Shown one piece after another: positions 9,225-20,305 of a stretch of DNA of 64,000 nucleotides. Source of the DNA: Doryteuthis pealeii (taxonomy: Eukaryota > Mollusca > Cephalopoda > Myopsida > Loliginidae). Every line of letters begins with the position of its first letter. Positions within the stretch are counted from its first letter, which is position 1. The translations under genes and the position numbers were made by a program. The notes below the pieces were generated by a model that saw nothing but the letters and a program-made list of their open reading frames with translations, was not told the origin of the DNA and did no database searches. The stretch spans positions 67,335,765 through 67,399,764 of the forward strand of contig CM042145.1 in the NCBI GenBank assembly GCA_023376005.1. Reading direction: 5' to 3'.

Positions 9225-9430
9225 GCATGACATAACCCCGGACGGGTTGATATGCCGTTAAAATCAATAAACCAACCAACCAACCAACTGGATGCCGTGT
9301 TTGGACCTGCCAATAGTGATGGTCGATAAGGATGGATGATGAGAGAGTCAAGGGAATCCTTGCTATCAACTTGATGAGAATGATGAGGATGATGAGAATG
9401 ATGACGATGGCTCTTCCAAGTGTCTCTAAT
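9225..9430. mobile_element. Family C tail (-), then a family J LINE scrap (+)
   Basis: 9229-9292 reads GACGGGTTGATATGCCGTTA then (CCAA)n, the tail module of family C. From 9293 a short piece resembles the family J end (GATGATGAGAGAGTCAAGGG, followed by a GATGA run). No intact coding. Confidence 0.5.
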
Positions 9431-9654
9431 TGGCATACTTTTCTATTATACTTAGTTTAACGTTGATCTAGTTAAATTGGTAGAGTGATAAGTAGATAGT
9501 GATGTAAAGAAACTGAGAGAGGGTAGATATATTTGGGAAATGTAAGTAAAAGAGAAGGGTTAGATACGTTGGTGATGTGAGATGAGTGACAAAGTGAAAA
9601 AAGGTAAGTGTTAGTATTAAGTATGGGAAAGAGATGGTGAGGGAAAGGGAAAGA

Positions 9655-9737
9655 GAGAATAAGTGGAGAAAAAGAGACAGAATGATTGAGGGTTGTTTTT
9701 TAGCAGAGAAATAGAGATAGAGAAGGAGAAAAAAAAT

Positions 9738-9808
<71 letters not shown>

Positions 9809-9880
9809 AGTGGAGAAAAAGAGACAGAATGATTGAGGGTTTTTTTTAGCAGAGAAATATATAGAGATGGAGAGAAAAAT

Positions 9881-9955
<75 letters not shown>

Positions 9956-10027
9956 TGGAGAAAAAGAGACATAATGATTGAGGGTTTTTTAGCAGAGAAA
10001 TGAGATAGAGATGGAGAGAAAAATAGA

Positions 10028-10110
<83 letters not shown>

Positions 10111-10183
10111 TGGAGAAAAAGAGACATAATGATTGAGGGTTTTTTAGCAGAGAAATAGAGATAGAGATGGAGAGAAAAATAGA

Positions 10184-10250
<67 letters not shown>

Positions 10251-10258
10251 AAGAAAGA
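9655..10258. repeat. Compound minisatellite, four units of about 147-155 bp with internal (GA)n
   Basis: Units begin near 9658, 9805, 9952 and 10107. Each has TGGAGAAAAAGAGACA.AATG, ATTGAGGGTT, a T run, AGCAGAGAAAT, GATGGAGAGAAAAATAGAAG and then a long (GA)n of variable length. The first unit carries small differences. Open frames here are Ser/Leu repeats on the minus strand and are not genes. Confidence 0.92.
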
Positions 10259-10314
10259 CGAATTCTCAAACATAGTGAGAGAGATAGAGAGAAGGAAACG
10301 TAAAAAAGCATAGA

Positions 10315-10432
10315 CCTTTTTGTCCCTCAGGTATGGTTAAATAATAGAGCAGACTGGTCACTGACCGTGATAAGGTCAAAGTCTTTGAAGTAAATACTTT
10401 AGAATTGTTGTTCTGTGAATCTATCATAACTA
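10315..10432 (+). mobile_element. tRNA-like SINE, family B, 3' body fragment
   Basis: CCCTCAGGTATGGTTAAATA, ATAGAGCAGACTGG and AAGGTCAAAGTCTTTGAAGT parallel the bodies at 40560-40640 and 40890-40970. The tRNA head is missing. Confidence 0.5.
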
Positions 10433-10434
10433 TT

Positions 10435-10435
<1 letters not shown>

Positions 10436-10506
<71 letters not shown>
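10436..10506. repeat. (GA)n microsatellite
   Basis: GA array with three AGAAGAG interruptions. Confidence 0.95.
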
Positions 10507-10509
<3 letters not shown>

Positions 10510-10859
10510 TTACGGAAATGAAAAATAAAAGAAAGAAAGAAAGAACGTGTTCAGTACGGTTCTGCTTAAAGAATTATAACTAGAAAGAAAGAAGGGTTGA
10601 AGTGTTCTGGACAGCTTGAACGGAAAAACACAGACAGAAAAAAATCTTTGTGGACTAAAAATGATGTAGATAAAGACAAAGGAAAGTAGAAAATATGCAA
10701 GTCTAATTGAGTGAGTGCGAGGGAATAACTTGAATGTGAGCGTAAGTATGGGTGTGGTTGGTGATGATGCAAGGATAGTTGTGATATTGACAGGGAGAGA
10801 AAGAGATTGAACAATGTGTTTTCTTAACATTCATAGAGATATATAATACTATTCCAGAA

Positions 10860-11674
10860 AGGTGAGTACTTTAGGAATGGTGTAGGGACAAATGTACTTT
10901 AAGAGAGTAAGAAAAAAGTAGATAAAAAGGGGGAAGGAAGAAAGCTTTAAAGGAAATGAAATAGAAAAATGACATAAACGAAAGAAAAAGAAACGATAAA
11001 CAATAATTATGAGATGAAATAAAAGAATGATAGAATGGAATGAAGTAAAAATGAGAAAGAAAACAAATTGAATACAAATAAAAGCAAATAAAATAGAAAC
11101 ATAAATAAATGAAATTAAGGCAAAATAAAAAGAATAAAAGCAGCAATAGGAAAAACATTAAAGTAAATATATTTGAAAGAAAGAAAATAGGACGAAATAC
11201 AGAAAGAAGAAATAAGAAAGGAAAAGGGAAGCGAAAAAAAAAGAACAGAAAAATAAATGAATCTCCTACTCGAAGAAAAAAAACGTAATGACGATCGGAA
11301 GAAAGAAAAAGAAAAAGGTGATGGTAAAACTAAAGTAAAGAAGAAAAAAGAATAATATGGAATGAAAAAAAAGTGAAAAATGCAACGAAAACTGGAATGA
11401 TTAATTAAAAATAAAATAAAATAAAATAAAATAAAATGAAATAAAAAAAAGAAATAAATAATAAATAAAAGGATGAATATATAAATATACTAATAAGCCA
11501 AAGCAAAACAGAAAAACAGAAATGATAATAATATGAAAGAAAATGACCATTGCCGGGAAAACAAAAAAGAACTTAGTGGAAAGAACCCGAAAAAGGAAAA
11601 AAAAAACAAAAAGAAAACAGGGCGATTAAAAAGTCATAACGATGAAGATTGAAATTCTAAGATGAATAAAAACG

Positions 11675-11764
<90 letters not shown>

Positions 11765-13115
11765 AGAATGAAATAGTTAAGAAATGGAAATTAAAAATAA
11801 AAAGAACATGTAATTGTAAGAAGAAACAAAAGAGCTACGATGATAAGGTGAAAGAAAATGATAAAATAGAAAGGTAATTTCGAAGTAAAGAAAATGAAAA
11901 TAAAAAAAATAAGAAAGTGATGTTTTGAAAGTAACTGAAAGAAAAAAAGAAAAAGGATGACAGATATTGAGAAAGAAAGAAAGAAAGAAACAAACAAACA
12001 AACAAACAAACAAAAAGCGAAAAATAAAGAATTAAACTTTTGAAAGTAAACGAAAGAAAAAAAAAAGAAAAGAAAAAATGTCAGAAATTAAGAAAGAAAG
12101 AAAGAAACAAAAAAACAAAAAACGAAAATGAAAAATAAAAAATAAAAAATTGAACATTTGAAAATAAATGAAAGAAAAGAAAATGACAGAAATTGAGAAT
12201 GAAAGAAAGAAAGAAAGAAAGAAGGAAAGAAAGAAACAAAAAAAAACGAAAATGAAAAATAAAAAATTGAACTTTTGAAGTAAATGAAAGAAAAAAAAAA
12301 GAAAAAGAATGGCATAAATTGAGAAAGAAAGAAAGAAACAAAGGAAGGAAGATCAGAAGAAAAATAACATTGAATAAAAATTAACAGATAACTGAATGAA
12401 AGAAGTAGAGAAATTACTATTAATAAAAAAAAAAGTTAAGTCAGAGTAGAATGAAAGAAAAAAAAATAAACGAAGAGAAAGCAAAGAAGAGGAATAATAA
12501 AATAAAATGAACGATAAGAGGAGAGGAAAAAAGAAAAGAAAAAATATACTTGAAAATAAAATAAAACAAAGAAATATTTAAAAAAAGATAAATAAAAAGC
12601 AGAGAAAGCTGAAAGAAAGAAAATCGAGAATTTACTTTTAAAATGTAAGAAAAATGAAAGATAGAAATGAATGAAAGAATCAAAGAAGGAAAGGAATGAA
12701 AAGAAGATGAATGAAAACAATAAGATTGCGTAAAAGTCAATAAAAAAGATGTAAATACTTTAAAGTAAAATAAATAAAGAAAGAACGTGACTAAAATAAA
12801 AAGAAAGAAATAAAGAAAGAAAGAAAGAAAGAAAAAAGAAAAGAAAAGAAAGAAGGAAAGAAGTGAAAGAAAGAAAAAAAGAAAGAAATATAGAAATGAA
12901 TGAAAGAAGCAAAGAAGGAAAGGAATGAACAGGAGATGAATGAAAAAATAAGATTACGTAAAAGACAATAAAAATATGTAAATACTTTAAAGTAAAAGAA
13001 AGAAAGAAAGAAAGAACGAGACTAAAATAAAAAGAAAGAAAGAAAGAACGAAAAAAGAAAAGAAAAGAAAAGAAAGAAAGAAAGAAAAAGAAAAGAAAAG
13101 AAAGAAAGAAAGAAA
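10860..13115. repeat. Polypurine tract of about 2.2 kb (A>G on the plus strand)
   Basis: The plus strand is almost only A and G with scattered T: long runs of GAAA, GAAAA, AAAT and AAAC type, a pure GA array at 11677-11760, and degenerate units of about 110 bp between about 11930 and 12340 (AAATGACAGAAATTGAGAAAG, CGAAAATGAAAAATAAAAAA, TTGAACTTTTGAAAGTAAA). Minus-strand open frames are Phe/Ser-rich low complexity and are not called. Confidence 0.9.
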
Positions 13116-13815
13116 CGGTTGAAATCCAGAAAGATGTAATTCTTTATGCAAATAGATCTCCACTTCGAAGATTGGCGTTTCACAACAATTCTACACCCAT
13201 TTACCTCTTGTTTATCCTTATAACGTTCTAAGCTAAGTTTAAAGAAGAAAAAAATAAATAAATAAAAGACAGTGAACAAATAATAAACAAAGAATTGGCT
13301 CCCGGCTGAAATATATTTAAAGAAACAAAATTTCAACCTTCTGTTGCTGATTTTGATCTGGATACGGTATGTAATATGTTACGGTGTAGAAGGGAGTAAA
13401 CCTCGAAAACAAATCCGGAGCCGGAGTCCCTAAGATAGAGTAACGCTGAACTCCAGCGCTACACAGCAACTCCTGCGACACTGCCGTTGCCAAACTGCAT
13501 TGGTTTCTTACCTTTCCTTTGGACCACAGTGGCAGTGTGGAGAGGGGAAATCTTCTGTCTGGGCAACAGCACATCCTCCCTATCAACCCACCCAGGCTAT
13601 ATAGTTCAAAAAGAAAAAACAAAAACTTTTGGACACTACTCCATCGTCTTTTGCAAACGGAAAGATGCCAACACGGTGTAGAAGATATTCTGATAAAATT
13701 GTTTAAGTTAATGAGTGTCTTGTGTGATAGTGACACTCAAGACCAATGTGGTCCCTGCAACATTATGTGAGAGTACATGCCTGTGTCAAATCAAGGATAA
13801 TATATGACCTGTGTA
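13116..13815. other. Interval with an unidentified 139-codon minus-strand open frame
   Basis: Outside the simple repeats. The minus strand is open from 13736 to 13317 (139 codons) with a fairly balanced composition (for example GGLIGRMCCCPDRRFPLS and QELLCSAGVQRYSILGTPAP). I recognise no domain; the plus strand also stays open for 60-80 codons here. The sequence may be a dispersed repeat. I do not claim a gene. Confidence 0.3.
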
Positions 13816-13819
13816 TTTA

Positions 13820-14047
13820 TCCAGCCCCTCCGTTACGAGCCGAATGTGATACAAGGTTGATTTTTAAGCGGAGTAAAACTTTTCTGAATTCTGAGTTTTT
13901 ACTTCTAGACTGGTTGCCTTAGCAAGGCTAAAAAACAGTCTGTCCTACTTTATACCCCTAAGTAGAGTAAGGAGAAATAGATTCATGCCTTTCTGCATGG
14001 CATTAGTGCAAAGTGAAACGTAAACAGGATTTAAAATCGAATCACAA
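13820..14047 (-). mobile_element. tRNA-like SINE, family B
   Basis: The plus strand shows CCAGCCCCTCCGTTACGAGC, GATACAAGGTTGATTTTTAAG, TTCTAGACTGGTTGCCTTAG, CAGTCTGTCCTACTTTATAC, ATTCATGCCTTTCTGCATGG and CATTAGTGCAAAGTGAAACG, the family B body in reverse. The tRNA head is degraded near 14040-14069. Confidence 0.7.
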
Positions 14048-14069
14048 ATTCCATTTCCAACGATGATAA

Positions 14070-14310
14070 GGGGTCGAGTTAGCTCAGTCGGTAGAGCGTT
14101 CGGCTAGAGACCACTAGGTTCCTAGTTCGATACCGGTCCCCACCAACTCAGCGTATGAGTAGCACAGGGATCTGTGTGGTAAAGTAAGGAGCTGATGGTA
14201 GGTGTGGCGCTCCACCTCAGATGCAAAAAAATCTCCTTGGTCTAGCGCTAGTGAAAATGGGATAGACTCCCTCGCTGATTGGCTGACGACTTTACTTTTT
14301 TACTTACTTA
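14070..14310 (+). mobile_element. tRNA-derived SINE, family A
   Basis: GTTAGCTCAGTCGGTAGAGC (A box) and TAGTTCGATACCGGTCCCC (B box), then the family A body (AACTCAGCGTATGAGTAGCA, GGAGCTGATGGTAGGTGTGG, ATAGACTCCCTCGCTGATTG) and a TTTACTTTTTTACTTACTTA tail. A head fragment of family B (minus) follows at about 14345-14390. Confidence 0.88.
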
Positions 14311-14444
14311 TCACTATAATATGGTTATATATGACAATCCAAACAAAACTTGAACTCAGGTCTGCCATTCCATTTCCAATGATGATAACCGTTACTATAA
14401 GTATAATTATTGTTATTTACCCTGCCTATGAACGTTAATGGGTA

Positions 14445-14906
14445 TGTAGGGGATTATCTTCCCTTTGCCTAAAAGAGTTAGCTTCCCGCTGTGTTGCCGT
14501 TTGTGGCCACCAGGGGACGTCTGGTATATAAGCGGCTGATTCAAATGCTTCGCTCTCTTTCCTTACTGCCTCGGAACGAGCACATGGGTTAGACTTATGT
14601 GTACCCCCTTCTCGGTGGGGCTTTGGCCCCCCTTACATTACTGTAAGTCTTTTATACAGCATGGACTATCCTTTAGTAACATTTATATTTTATGTACATT
14701 TGGATATCTCGTTTATACCTAAATATTGTATCTTGTATTTACCATTCATGAATGTGTCCTTTTATCTCTACTCTTATATCTTATTTGTATCTTATGTATC
14801 TATGTACTTTATGTATCTTATCGTTACCATGTGCTGTACACCTATTAAATGTTTTGTCTCACAGCGTGTCGGAGCTGTTGCTCAATTACTAATTTTGAAT
14901 CCTACA
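14445..14906 (+). mobile_element. Solo LTR of 462 bp with 4-bp target duplication GGTA
   Basis: Ends are inverted: TGTAGGGGATT at the start and GAATCCTACA at the end (six perfect terminal pairs). GGTA directly precedes (14441-14444) and follows (14907-14910). Inside are a TATA-like GGTATATAAGCGG at about 14522, a GGGGCTTTGGCCCCC hairpin at about 14618 and ATTAAA at about 14845. This is the organisation of a solo LTR, most likely Ty3/gypsy by duplication length. A diverged relative lies at 22350-22745. Confidence 0.8.
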
Positions 14907-14910
14907 GGTA

Positions 14911-15212
14911 TGTCCCAATTCTCATAAATACGGGATTATCATATTGACTGAGTAGTCATACCACTACTAGTGGTTTACCTTCTTCACGGCGCTGGCGAGT
15001 ATTGGATTTTGTAAATGTTATAAAAATCCAATTCCATGTCTAACCTTCGTTTTGTTATTTCTAATTTAGTAACCGTTGTTAGGTTACAACAGTTATGCAT
15101 TTCCCCCAAATACTAGTAGATAATCGAGCTCAGATTTCAGATGCTGACTTTCTAGGCACGCAGGGTTTCTACTTGTAAAACTGGAAAAATACAATCTTCT
15201 TTATCCCAAGTT
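14911..15212. other. Unrecognised interval
   Basis: No repeat or open frame matched. It lies between the solo LTR and a family C repeat. Confidence 0.5.
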
Positions 15213-15710
15213 CTCAACTTGGTTTGGTTTGTTTCGTTTTGTTTTACGGCATATCAACCTCGGGGGGTCATTTAATGCTGGCACAGTTTTGAAATAAATT
15301 CATTCTTAATGGATACTCAATTTTTTTATAAACTCACGTTTTTCTATTTAACCCATAGATGGTACCTTAACAGATACTACCACTCCGGATCAGAGTGGAC
15401 CTGGGAACAATGGTTATCAAGAGGTGGCTCCACATTCCCCAGACCTCCAGAACTGGAACCTCACCATCAGATAGAGTCATTCCCAGGCTATGAAGACCCT
15501 CAGTCACCGCCTTCTAGCAGCCATATGATAAAAAGGGTTGGGCTTGCCATAAAGGCAGTAGGGGAGGGGACGTGACCAGCCCTCTAGCCCAAGTAAGGGT
15601 CTAAGGGGAGTGTTGCATGTCAAGGACTGCTCATTCACCAGGATTCCGACCTTAAGCATCACGGGTAGCCACCCCTCAATTTGTAGTCGTGCTGTACTAA
15701 TATGAACATT
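15213..15710 (+). mobile_element. Dispersed repeat family C, longest copy
   Basis: Starts with (TTGGT)n and GTTTTACGGCATATCAACCT. Then come ACAGATACTACCACTCCGGA, CAGAGTGGACCTGGGAACAA, CCCAGACCTCCAGAACTGGA, CACCATCAGATAGAGT, TGATAAAAAGGGTTGGGCTT and CTCTAGCCCAAGTAAGG-type blocks. The reverse-strand copy at 61520-61985 has the same order over about 460 bp; shorter copies occur at 35.2, 37.4, 38.8, 48.5 and 32.3 kb. The (GATT)n/(GGTT)n end looks like a retroposon tail read in reverse, so the true element orientation may be minus. No coding is recognised. Confidence 0.65.
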
Positions 15711-15744
15711 GTAAATATAGATAGTTTAAAAAAAAATTATAAAC

Positions 15745-16155
15745 CTATAACGGAGAATGAGAAAGGAAAAAGAGCAAGATATTGTCTTGCCTGCCGGGAT
15801 CAAACTCGCGTCCTCCCGCATGCAAAAACAAATGCGATTTAGGCATTGGACGGACGCCAGGTTCGACTGATGTGCTCGGATTTTTGGCTAATATGTCGAA
15901 AAATAACCAAAGCGAGTGGAGCTTGGGGGGACAAGCAGAGAAGCTTTCGGCTTACGTGAGAGGGCAGTAAGAAAATATTATTTTGACGACGGCGACGGAT
16001 TTTCAGCTGCTGGTCGAAGACTGTGCTGACCAAAAAGAAAGTTTGGCTGGCGAGAGGACGGTGAACTCGCTTCTTTTTGAGGTGGGCTCAGCAGGAACTT
16101 GTAGACCCAAATATCTATTTACTCCCTCTATTTTCCCCCTTCTATAAACCATAAG
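15745..16155. mobile_element. Dispersed repeat family D (copy 1)
   Basis: Matches 24215-24700 in order: GGAGAATGAGAAAG, TTGTCTTGCCTGCCGGGATC, ACTCGCGTCCTCCCGCATGC, TTGGACGGACGC, TCGACTGATGTGCTCGG, GACGACGGCGACGGATTTTC, GGTGAACTCGCTTC, ATCTATTTACTCCCTCTATT. On the minus strand GAGTTTGATCCCGGCAGG is B-box-like, hinting at a tRNA-related head. Short open frames here do not match those of copy 2. Confidence 0.65.
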
Positions 16156-16790
16156 AAAGGAACTAAATATCAAGAAGAGTGGAAAAGAAAAGAAAAGAAA
16201 AGAAAAGAAAAACAAAACAACGAGATCACCGCTGGAAAAACAGAAACATAAACAAAAAGAAAAAGTGTAAGAGATATGAGTGAAAGTTAAATATATGCAC
16301 TTAACTGATACAATAGATCAAGATAGAATGAAAAAAGAACATAAGAGAAAAAGAAGATATATTGAACAGGAACGTAAATGAAAAAAAAAATGATTAGAGA
16401 GATTATCGTCTTTGGAAAATAAGAGCAAGGGTATGAAGATAATGATAAGCGTAAAATGGAGAGTAACTCTGCAAAAGAAGGGCAATAGAAAATTACAAGA
16501 ACAAAAATAAAATAGAAAAAAAAGAAAAAAAAAGAAAGGAATAACATGTTTACAAATATAAGTAGGTGCGGCAAAAGAGCGGATTAAAATCTTAAAGAAG
16601 CATTTTGGAAATATCAACGCTGCATCTGGATATTGTTTCAATGCTTTTTAGCTCATGACTTAGGCAACCCATTGATATTCGATGCTACCACTTAAAGTAA
16701 AGACAATATTTTGTTTTGAGAAATCCAAACATGACTGAACCAATTCAAATATGATCTCTCATATAAACACTTTCGAACTTTATCAAACAA
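16156..16790. other. A-rich unrecognised interval
   Basis: Starts with (AAAAG)n at 16183-16210 and remains A-rich on the plus strand. Minus-strand open frames (95 and 107 codons) are Phe/Leu-rich and overlap in different frames, so I treat them as spurious. Confidence 0.5.
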
Positions 16791-16792
16791 GA

Positions 16793-16793
<1 letters not shown>

Positions 16794-16848
<55 letters not shown>

Positions 16849-16869
16849 CACACACACACACACACACAT
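16794..16869. repeat. (CA)n microsatellite
   Basis: CA array with one CAACA interruption. Confidence 0.95.
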
Positions 16870-17039
16870 ACATAATGAAATTGGAAATGAATCCGACAAT
16901 ATGAGGAAGAATGAATAAAGAAAAAAGATCAGAATGGATAATAAAAGATGAATTTATCAACATCACTTACACATGTGTTTCGGTCAGTTCATCTGTGTGA
17001 AAAATTTCGCACACAGAGAAGATTCGACGTTCATCAGAG

Positions 17040-17077
17040 TGAAAATTATTTTTTTTTTCAAATTAAATAAATAATTA

Positions 17078-17122
<45 letters not shown>

Positions 17123-17167
17123 GTAAGTAAACAAACAATGTGTTTATTTTTGATATGGCTTTTAGCC

Positions 17168-17213
<46 letters not shown>

Positions 17214-17215
17214 GA
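17040..17215. repeat. Two (TA)n arrays flanking a fold-back module
   Basis: TA arrays at 17080-17119 and 17171-17212 enclose GTAAACAAACAATGTGTTTA...GGCTTTTAGCCGACA, the module also seen at 6873-6925 and, inverted, 18290-18357. Confidence 0.75.
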
Positions 17216-17837
17216 ACCTAACTATGAACCAAAGTTAGCTTAGACTAGAAATATATGCCAGTATCATCTATGGATCGTCGCGTTTTGTCTGCTAAACGGC
17301 TCAACCCACATTATGTTTTGATGTTAAGTAAAAATTAGCCGGTGGCAGATTTTGCTCGAAACGGAGCAGTGCCACAAAGAAAGAAGCAAAAGGTAATTTT
17401 AGAATAGATCATGTATTGTCGCTTTTATTCACACTTCAGTTTATCGGCTTCTAGTTACTCATGACACTATGAACTTGGACGCTAAGTAATTTTCTATCTC
17501 GCTCTGTATCTAAACATCCCAGTAAAATTTATCGTGATCTGCTACCGTTCCTGGCGGTCTACTGCTGCTTATTATACTATGCTCGAAACCTCTCTCTACT
17601 TTATTTAACTTTTAAATATCTCCTTGAATATATGGGGCTGACTTCCGGAAAGGGAAACTAGTCCTCCAATTTAGACCTCACAGAACCAAAGTATCTTAAA
17701 AAATTATATAATTTTCTATTGATCTCTCCGCATACAAGCGCCGAAGACATGGGTTTATTACAGAAATTAAAAAAACTAATCCTTTTCTTTGTCTTTTATC
17801 ATCTATTAAAATATGTCAACCTAACTACTTTGTTTAG
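17216..17837. other. Unrecognised interval
   Basis: No repeat shared within the window and no open frame above about 50 codons with balanced composition. Confidence 0.5.
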
Positions 17838-18125
17838 TACTTCGATAGTATTTTAAAACACCTCCATATACATTCATACATACACACATACATACATACA
17901 TTCATACATACATTCATACATACACATAGATACATACATTCATACATAACATTCATACATACACACATACACACACAAAGCAGTTTTCTTTGATATTATT
18001 TTAAAACACATATACTTTCATACATACACACATACATACATACATACATACATACATACATTGATACATACATACATACACATACATACATATACATTCA
18101 TACATACACACATACACACAAAGCA
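17838..18125. repeat. (CATA)n compound array, duplicated unit
   Basis: Two parallel blocks: a lead-in of TTCGATAGTATTTTAAAACA (about 17841) and of TTTGATATTATTTTAAAACA (about 17988), each followed by CATACATA/CATTCATA/CACA repeats and a CACACAAAGCAGT end (17976 and 18115). Confidence 0.88.
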
Positions 18126-18360
18126 GTCTTCTTGTCTAGCTCTGCTGATGAGGCCTAATAGGCTGAAATGTACAATGAGATTGATTTTTCTCGATTTGTT
18201 TAGCCTTACATTTGAATAAGTATGCCCGCTTAATTCATTAATTATTAATTAATTAATTTTCAAAATTAAGTACGGCTTCAATTAAGCACATATTCTCCCA
18301 ATAATTGTCGGCTAAAAAAGCCTTATCAAACACATTGTTTGTTTGTTTACTTCTCACACA
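18126..18360. mobile_element. Probable PLE-terminal/fold-back module
   Basis: CTGCTGATGAGGCCTAATAGGCTGAAA is of the type found at PLE ends. It is followed by TTTAGCCTTACATTTGAATAAGTATGCCCG, an AATTAATT-rich stretch and GCACATATTCTCCCAATAATTGTCGGC through AACACATTGTTTGTTTGTTTAC, the inverse of 6873-6985. Confidence 0.5.
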
Positions 18361-19435
18361 TACATACATATACACGACATTTGTCTTCACACCCATACAG
18401 ATACGCTTGCACTCACATACATATAAATATATATACGATAGATACTCATATATAGACATTCGCACCATATGCATTATTACTTCTAAATCAGCACAATAAG
18501 GGACATAAGAACCTATATCGTCTCTCATATACAATTGAATATTTACACCAATATATATTCGTCAATTTACGCTTGACCGATGTCCGTCTGATATCAGAAA
18601 GCTTAGTGCTCATAAGGGCTTAATAAAATAATTAAGAACGAGCGTTAACTCATGCATATTCAATGTGAGTTCGCAACACGGAAAACAAGACTATCTTAAT
18701 GCCAGTCATATAATGATATACGATATAAAACTCACAGAACAATAGTTATTTACGAAGAGTTGTTTGGATGGTTCATGGTATATCAGCGATTGAATTTAAT
18801 GCTGAATTCAGTTTTTAAAAGCAATTATTTGGTTTCAAGTAGTATGAATAAGCCTTTGTAAACGACTATCACAGGAGTTATCAAGCTTTTTAAGTGATGC
18901 ACCCCTTGTAATTAAATTTTTTTCCCTTCACACACCCCAAAAATAATTGAATATAATACACCTTGCTGAAATAATATTCACTGCCATGATTTAAATGGAT
19001 TACTTTGCGAAAACCTGTATTATAGCATCAAGTATTCCTAATATTAATAATTTGCACATGGGTATATAGTTCCGAATATTTCTTGCTGATCCTTGCAAGC
19101 ATTTCGATGGTTTCAGATAACTATTCCCGTTTAATAATAACCATTTTTGACACACATATGGTTTTAAGTATTCCTATCGAAAACTACTGTAGTAACGAGT
19201 CGAACTTACCTGACTCAAAGCGACCTAGATGCCTGGCCTGTGAAACTGTCCCTGGCAAGGAAAGGAATGTGGTCGGGGGAAGAAGGAATGTGGTACGCCA
19301 TTATGCCCACTTTAAGTAAAAAGTGTCAAGAAATTGGAGGGGGCAGAATGGACTTTTTATAGAAGTTGCTAGGAATTATGGGTGACTACCCATAGTGCAT
19401 TGCAACTTTTATTTGACCATAAAAATCGACCTATT
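18361..19435. other. Unrecognised interval
   Basis: No coding or shared repeats seen. A small hairpin pairs GTTGC...ATGGGT with ACCCAT...GCAAC at 19366-19408. GGAATGTGGT is repeated at 19264 and 19286. Confidence 0.5.
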
Positions 19436-19860
19436 TTGGTCTGAGGGGCAGACTGCATTTTTTGTTCTTGCAGTAACAGTGTCGAGAGAGAAGAAGAGGA
19501 AGAGAAAGAAGAAGAAGAGAGAGAGAGAAGGAGAAGCTGGTGGACAATTTTCAAGTATGTCTGAATTTGCATAAGCGCATCCACACTAGCAGAAATAAAG
19601 ACGGACTGTCGCTGACAGGGCGAGTCAGGAAGAAAGTGTTTGGACGCCAAGTGAAATCTGACGACTGCTATTTGAAGTGGAAGTGGCGTGTTCGGTTGGG
19701 AAAGGAATTGCATTTCGTTTGCTGGAGAGACTTGAAAAGGATTGATATTACCTTGAATCTTTTGGATCCTTTCAAAAACAAGCTATTTCGGTCTCGTAGC
19801 TCTTTCTGGCATGTTTGCGAATTTAGCCGCAACTACATATCTATCTGTCTTAGATTGTAG
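19436..19860 (+). other. GA-rich stretch followed by an unidentified 106-codon open frame
   Basis: 19483-19533 is GAAGA-rich. From 19540 the plus strand is open to 19860. Its product is basic (for example GRVRKKVFGRQVK, KWKWRVRLGKEL). No domain recognised and no splice or promoter support. It could be leader sequence of a retroelement or chance. Confidence 0.25.
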
Positions 19861-20000
19861 CCTAACAGATACTGACATTCCGGGTATCTAGGAGTGTTTA
19901 CTTATCACTCCCTAAAGCTCCATATTTGTAGTCTCACAACTGGATGCAGTTTAGAGTTATACTTGCGAGAGCATACGTTAGTTTGTTAGAAGGCCAAAAT
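19858..20000 (+). mobile_element. Dispersed repeat family C, fragment
   Basis: CCTAACAGATACTGACATTC, TAGGAGTGTTTACT, CTCCCTAAAGCTCCA and CACAACTGGATGCAG follow the order of family C copies. Confidence 0.5.
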
Positions 20001-20249
20001 ATAGGTAAAGATAGTGAGTAACTACTAGAACAGTAGCTTATATTTGAATGATTGCATCAAGTTGTCACTTGAAATTAAACAGAAACAATCCTAGAAGAAT
20101 TATGTGGAGACAATTTTACAGGGAAGTGCGCGGGTCACTGTGGCATGGTGAATAACGTGCTGTACTGCGATGCTATTCTAACTTTGGTATACATACTCTT
20201 TGATGATGAACACACTCTCATTTTAAAATTGATATAACAGTAGCATATA

Positions 20250-20252
20250 AAT

Positions 20253-20305
<53 letters not shown>

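Noticed and set aside
9655..10258. CRISPR-like regular spacing
   Set aside because: Units are whole tandem repeats with simple-repeat spacers, no short conserved direct repeat with unique spacers, and the DNA is eukaryotic.
9700..10273. Three Ser/Leu-repeat open frames on the minus strand
   Set aside because: Direct translations of (GA)n arrays in the minisatellite.
13317..13736. 139-codon minus-strand open frame as a host gene
   Set aside because: No recognised domain, no start or splice context, and the opposite strand is also open; kept only as an unidentified interval.
14070..14145. tRNA gene
   Set aside because: A and B boxes are good but the fold is imperfect and the same head sits on a 240-bp SINE in four places.
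14048..14388. Target-site duplication of about 22 bp around the family A SINE (ATTCCATTTCCAA.GATGATAA twice)
   Set aside because: Both copies match the head region of family B SINEs, so they are better explained as two family B fragments.
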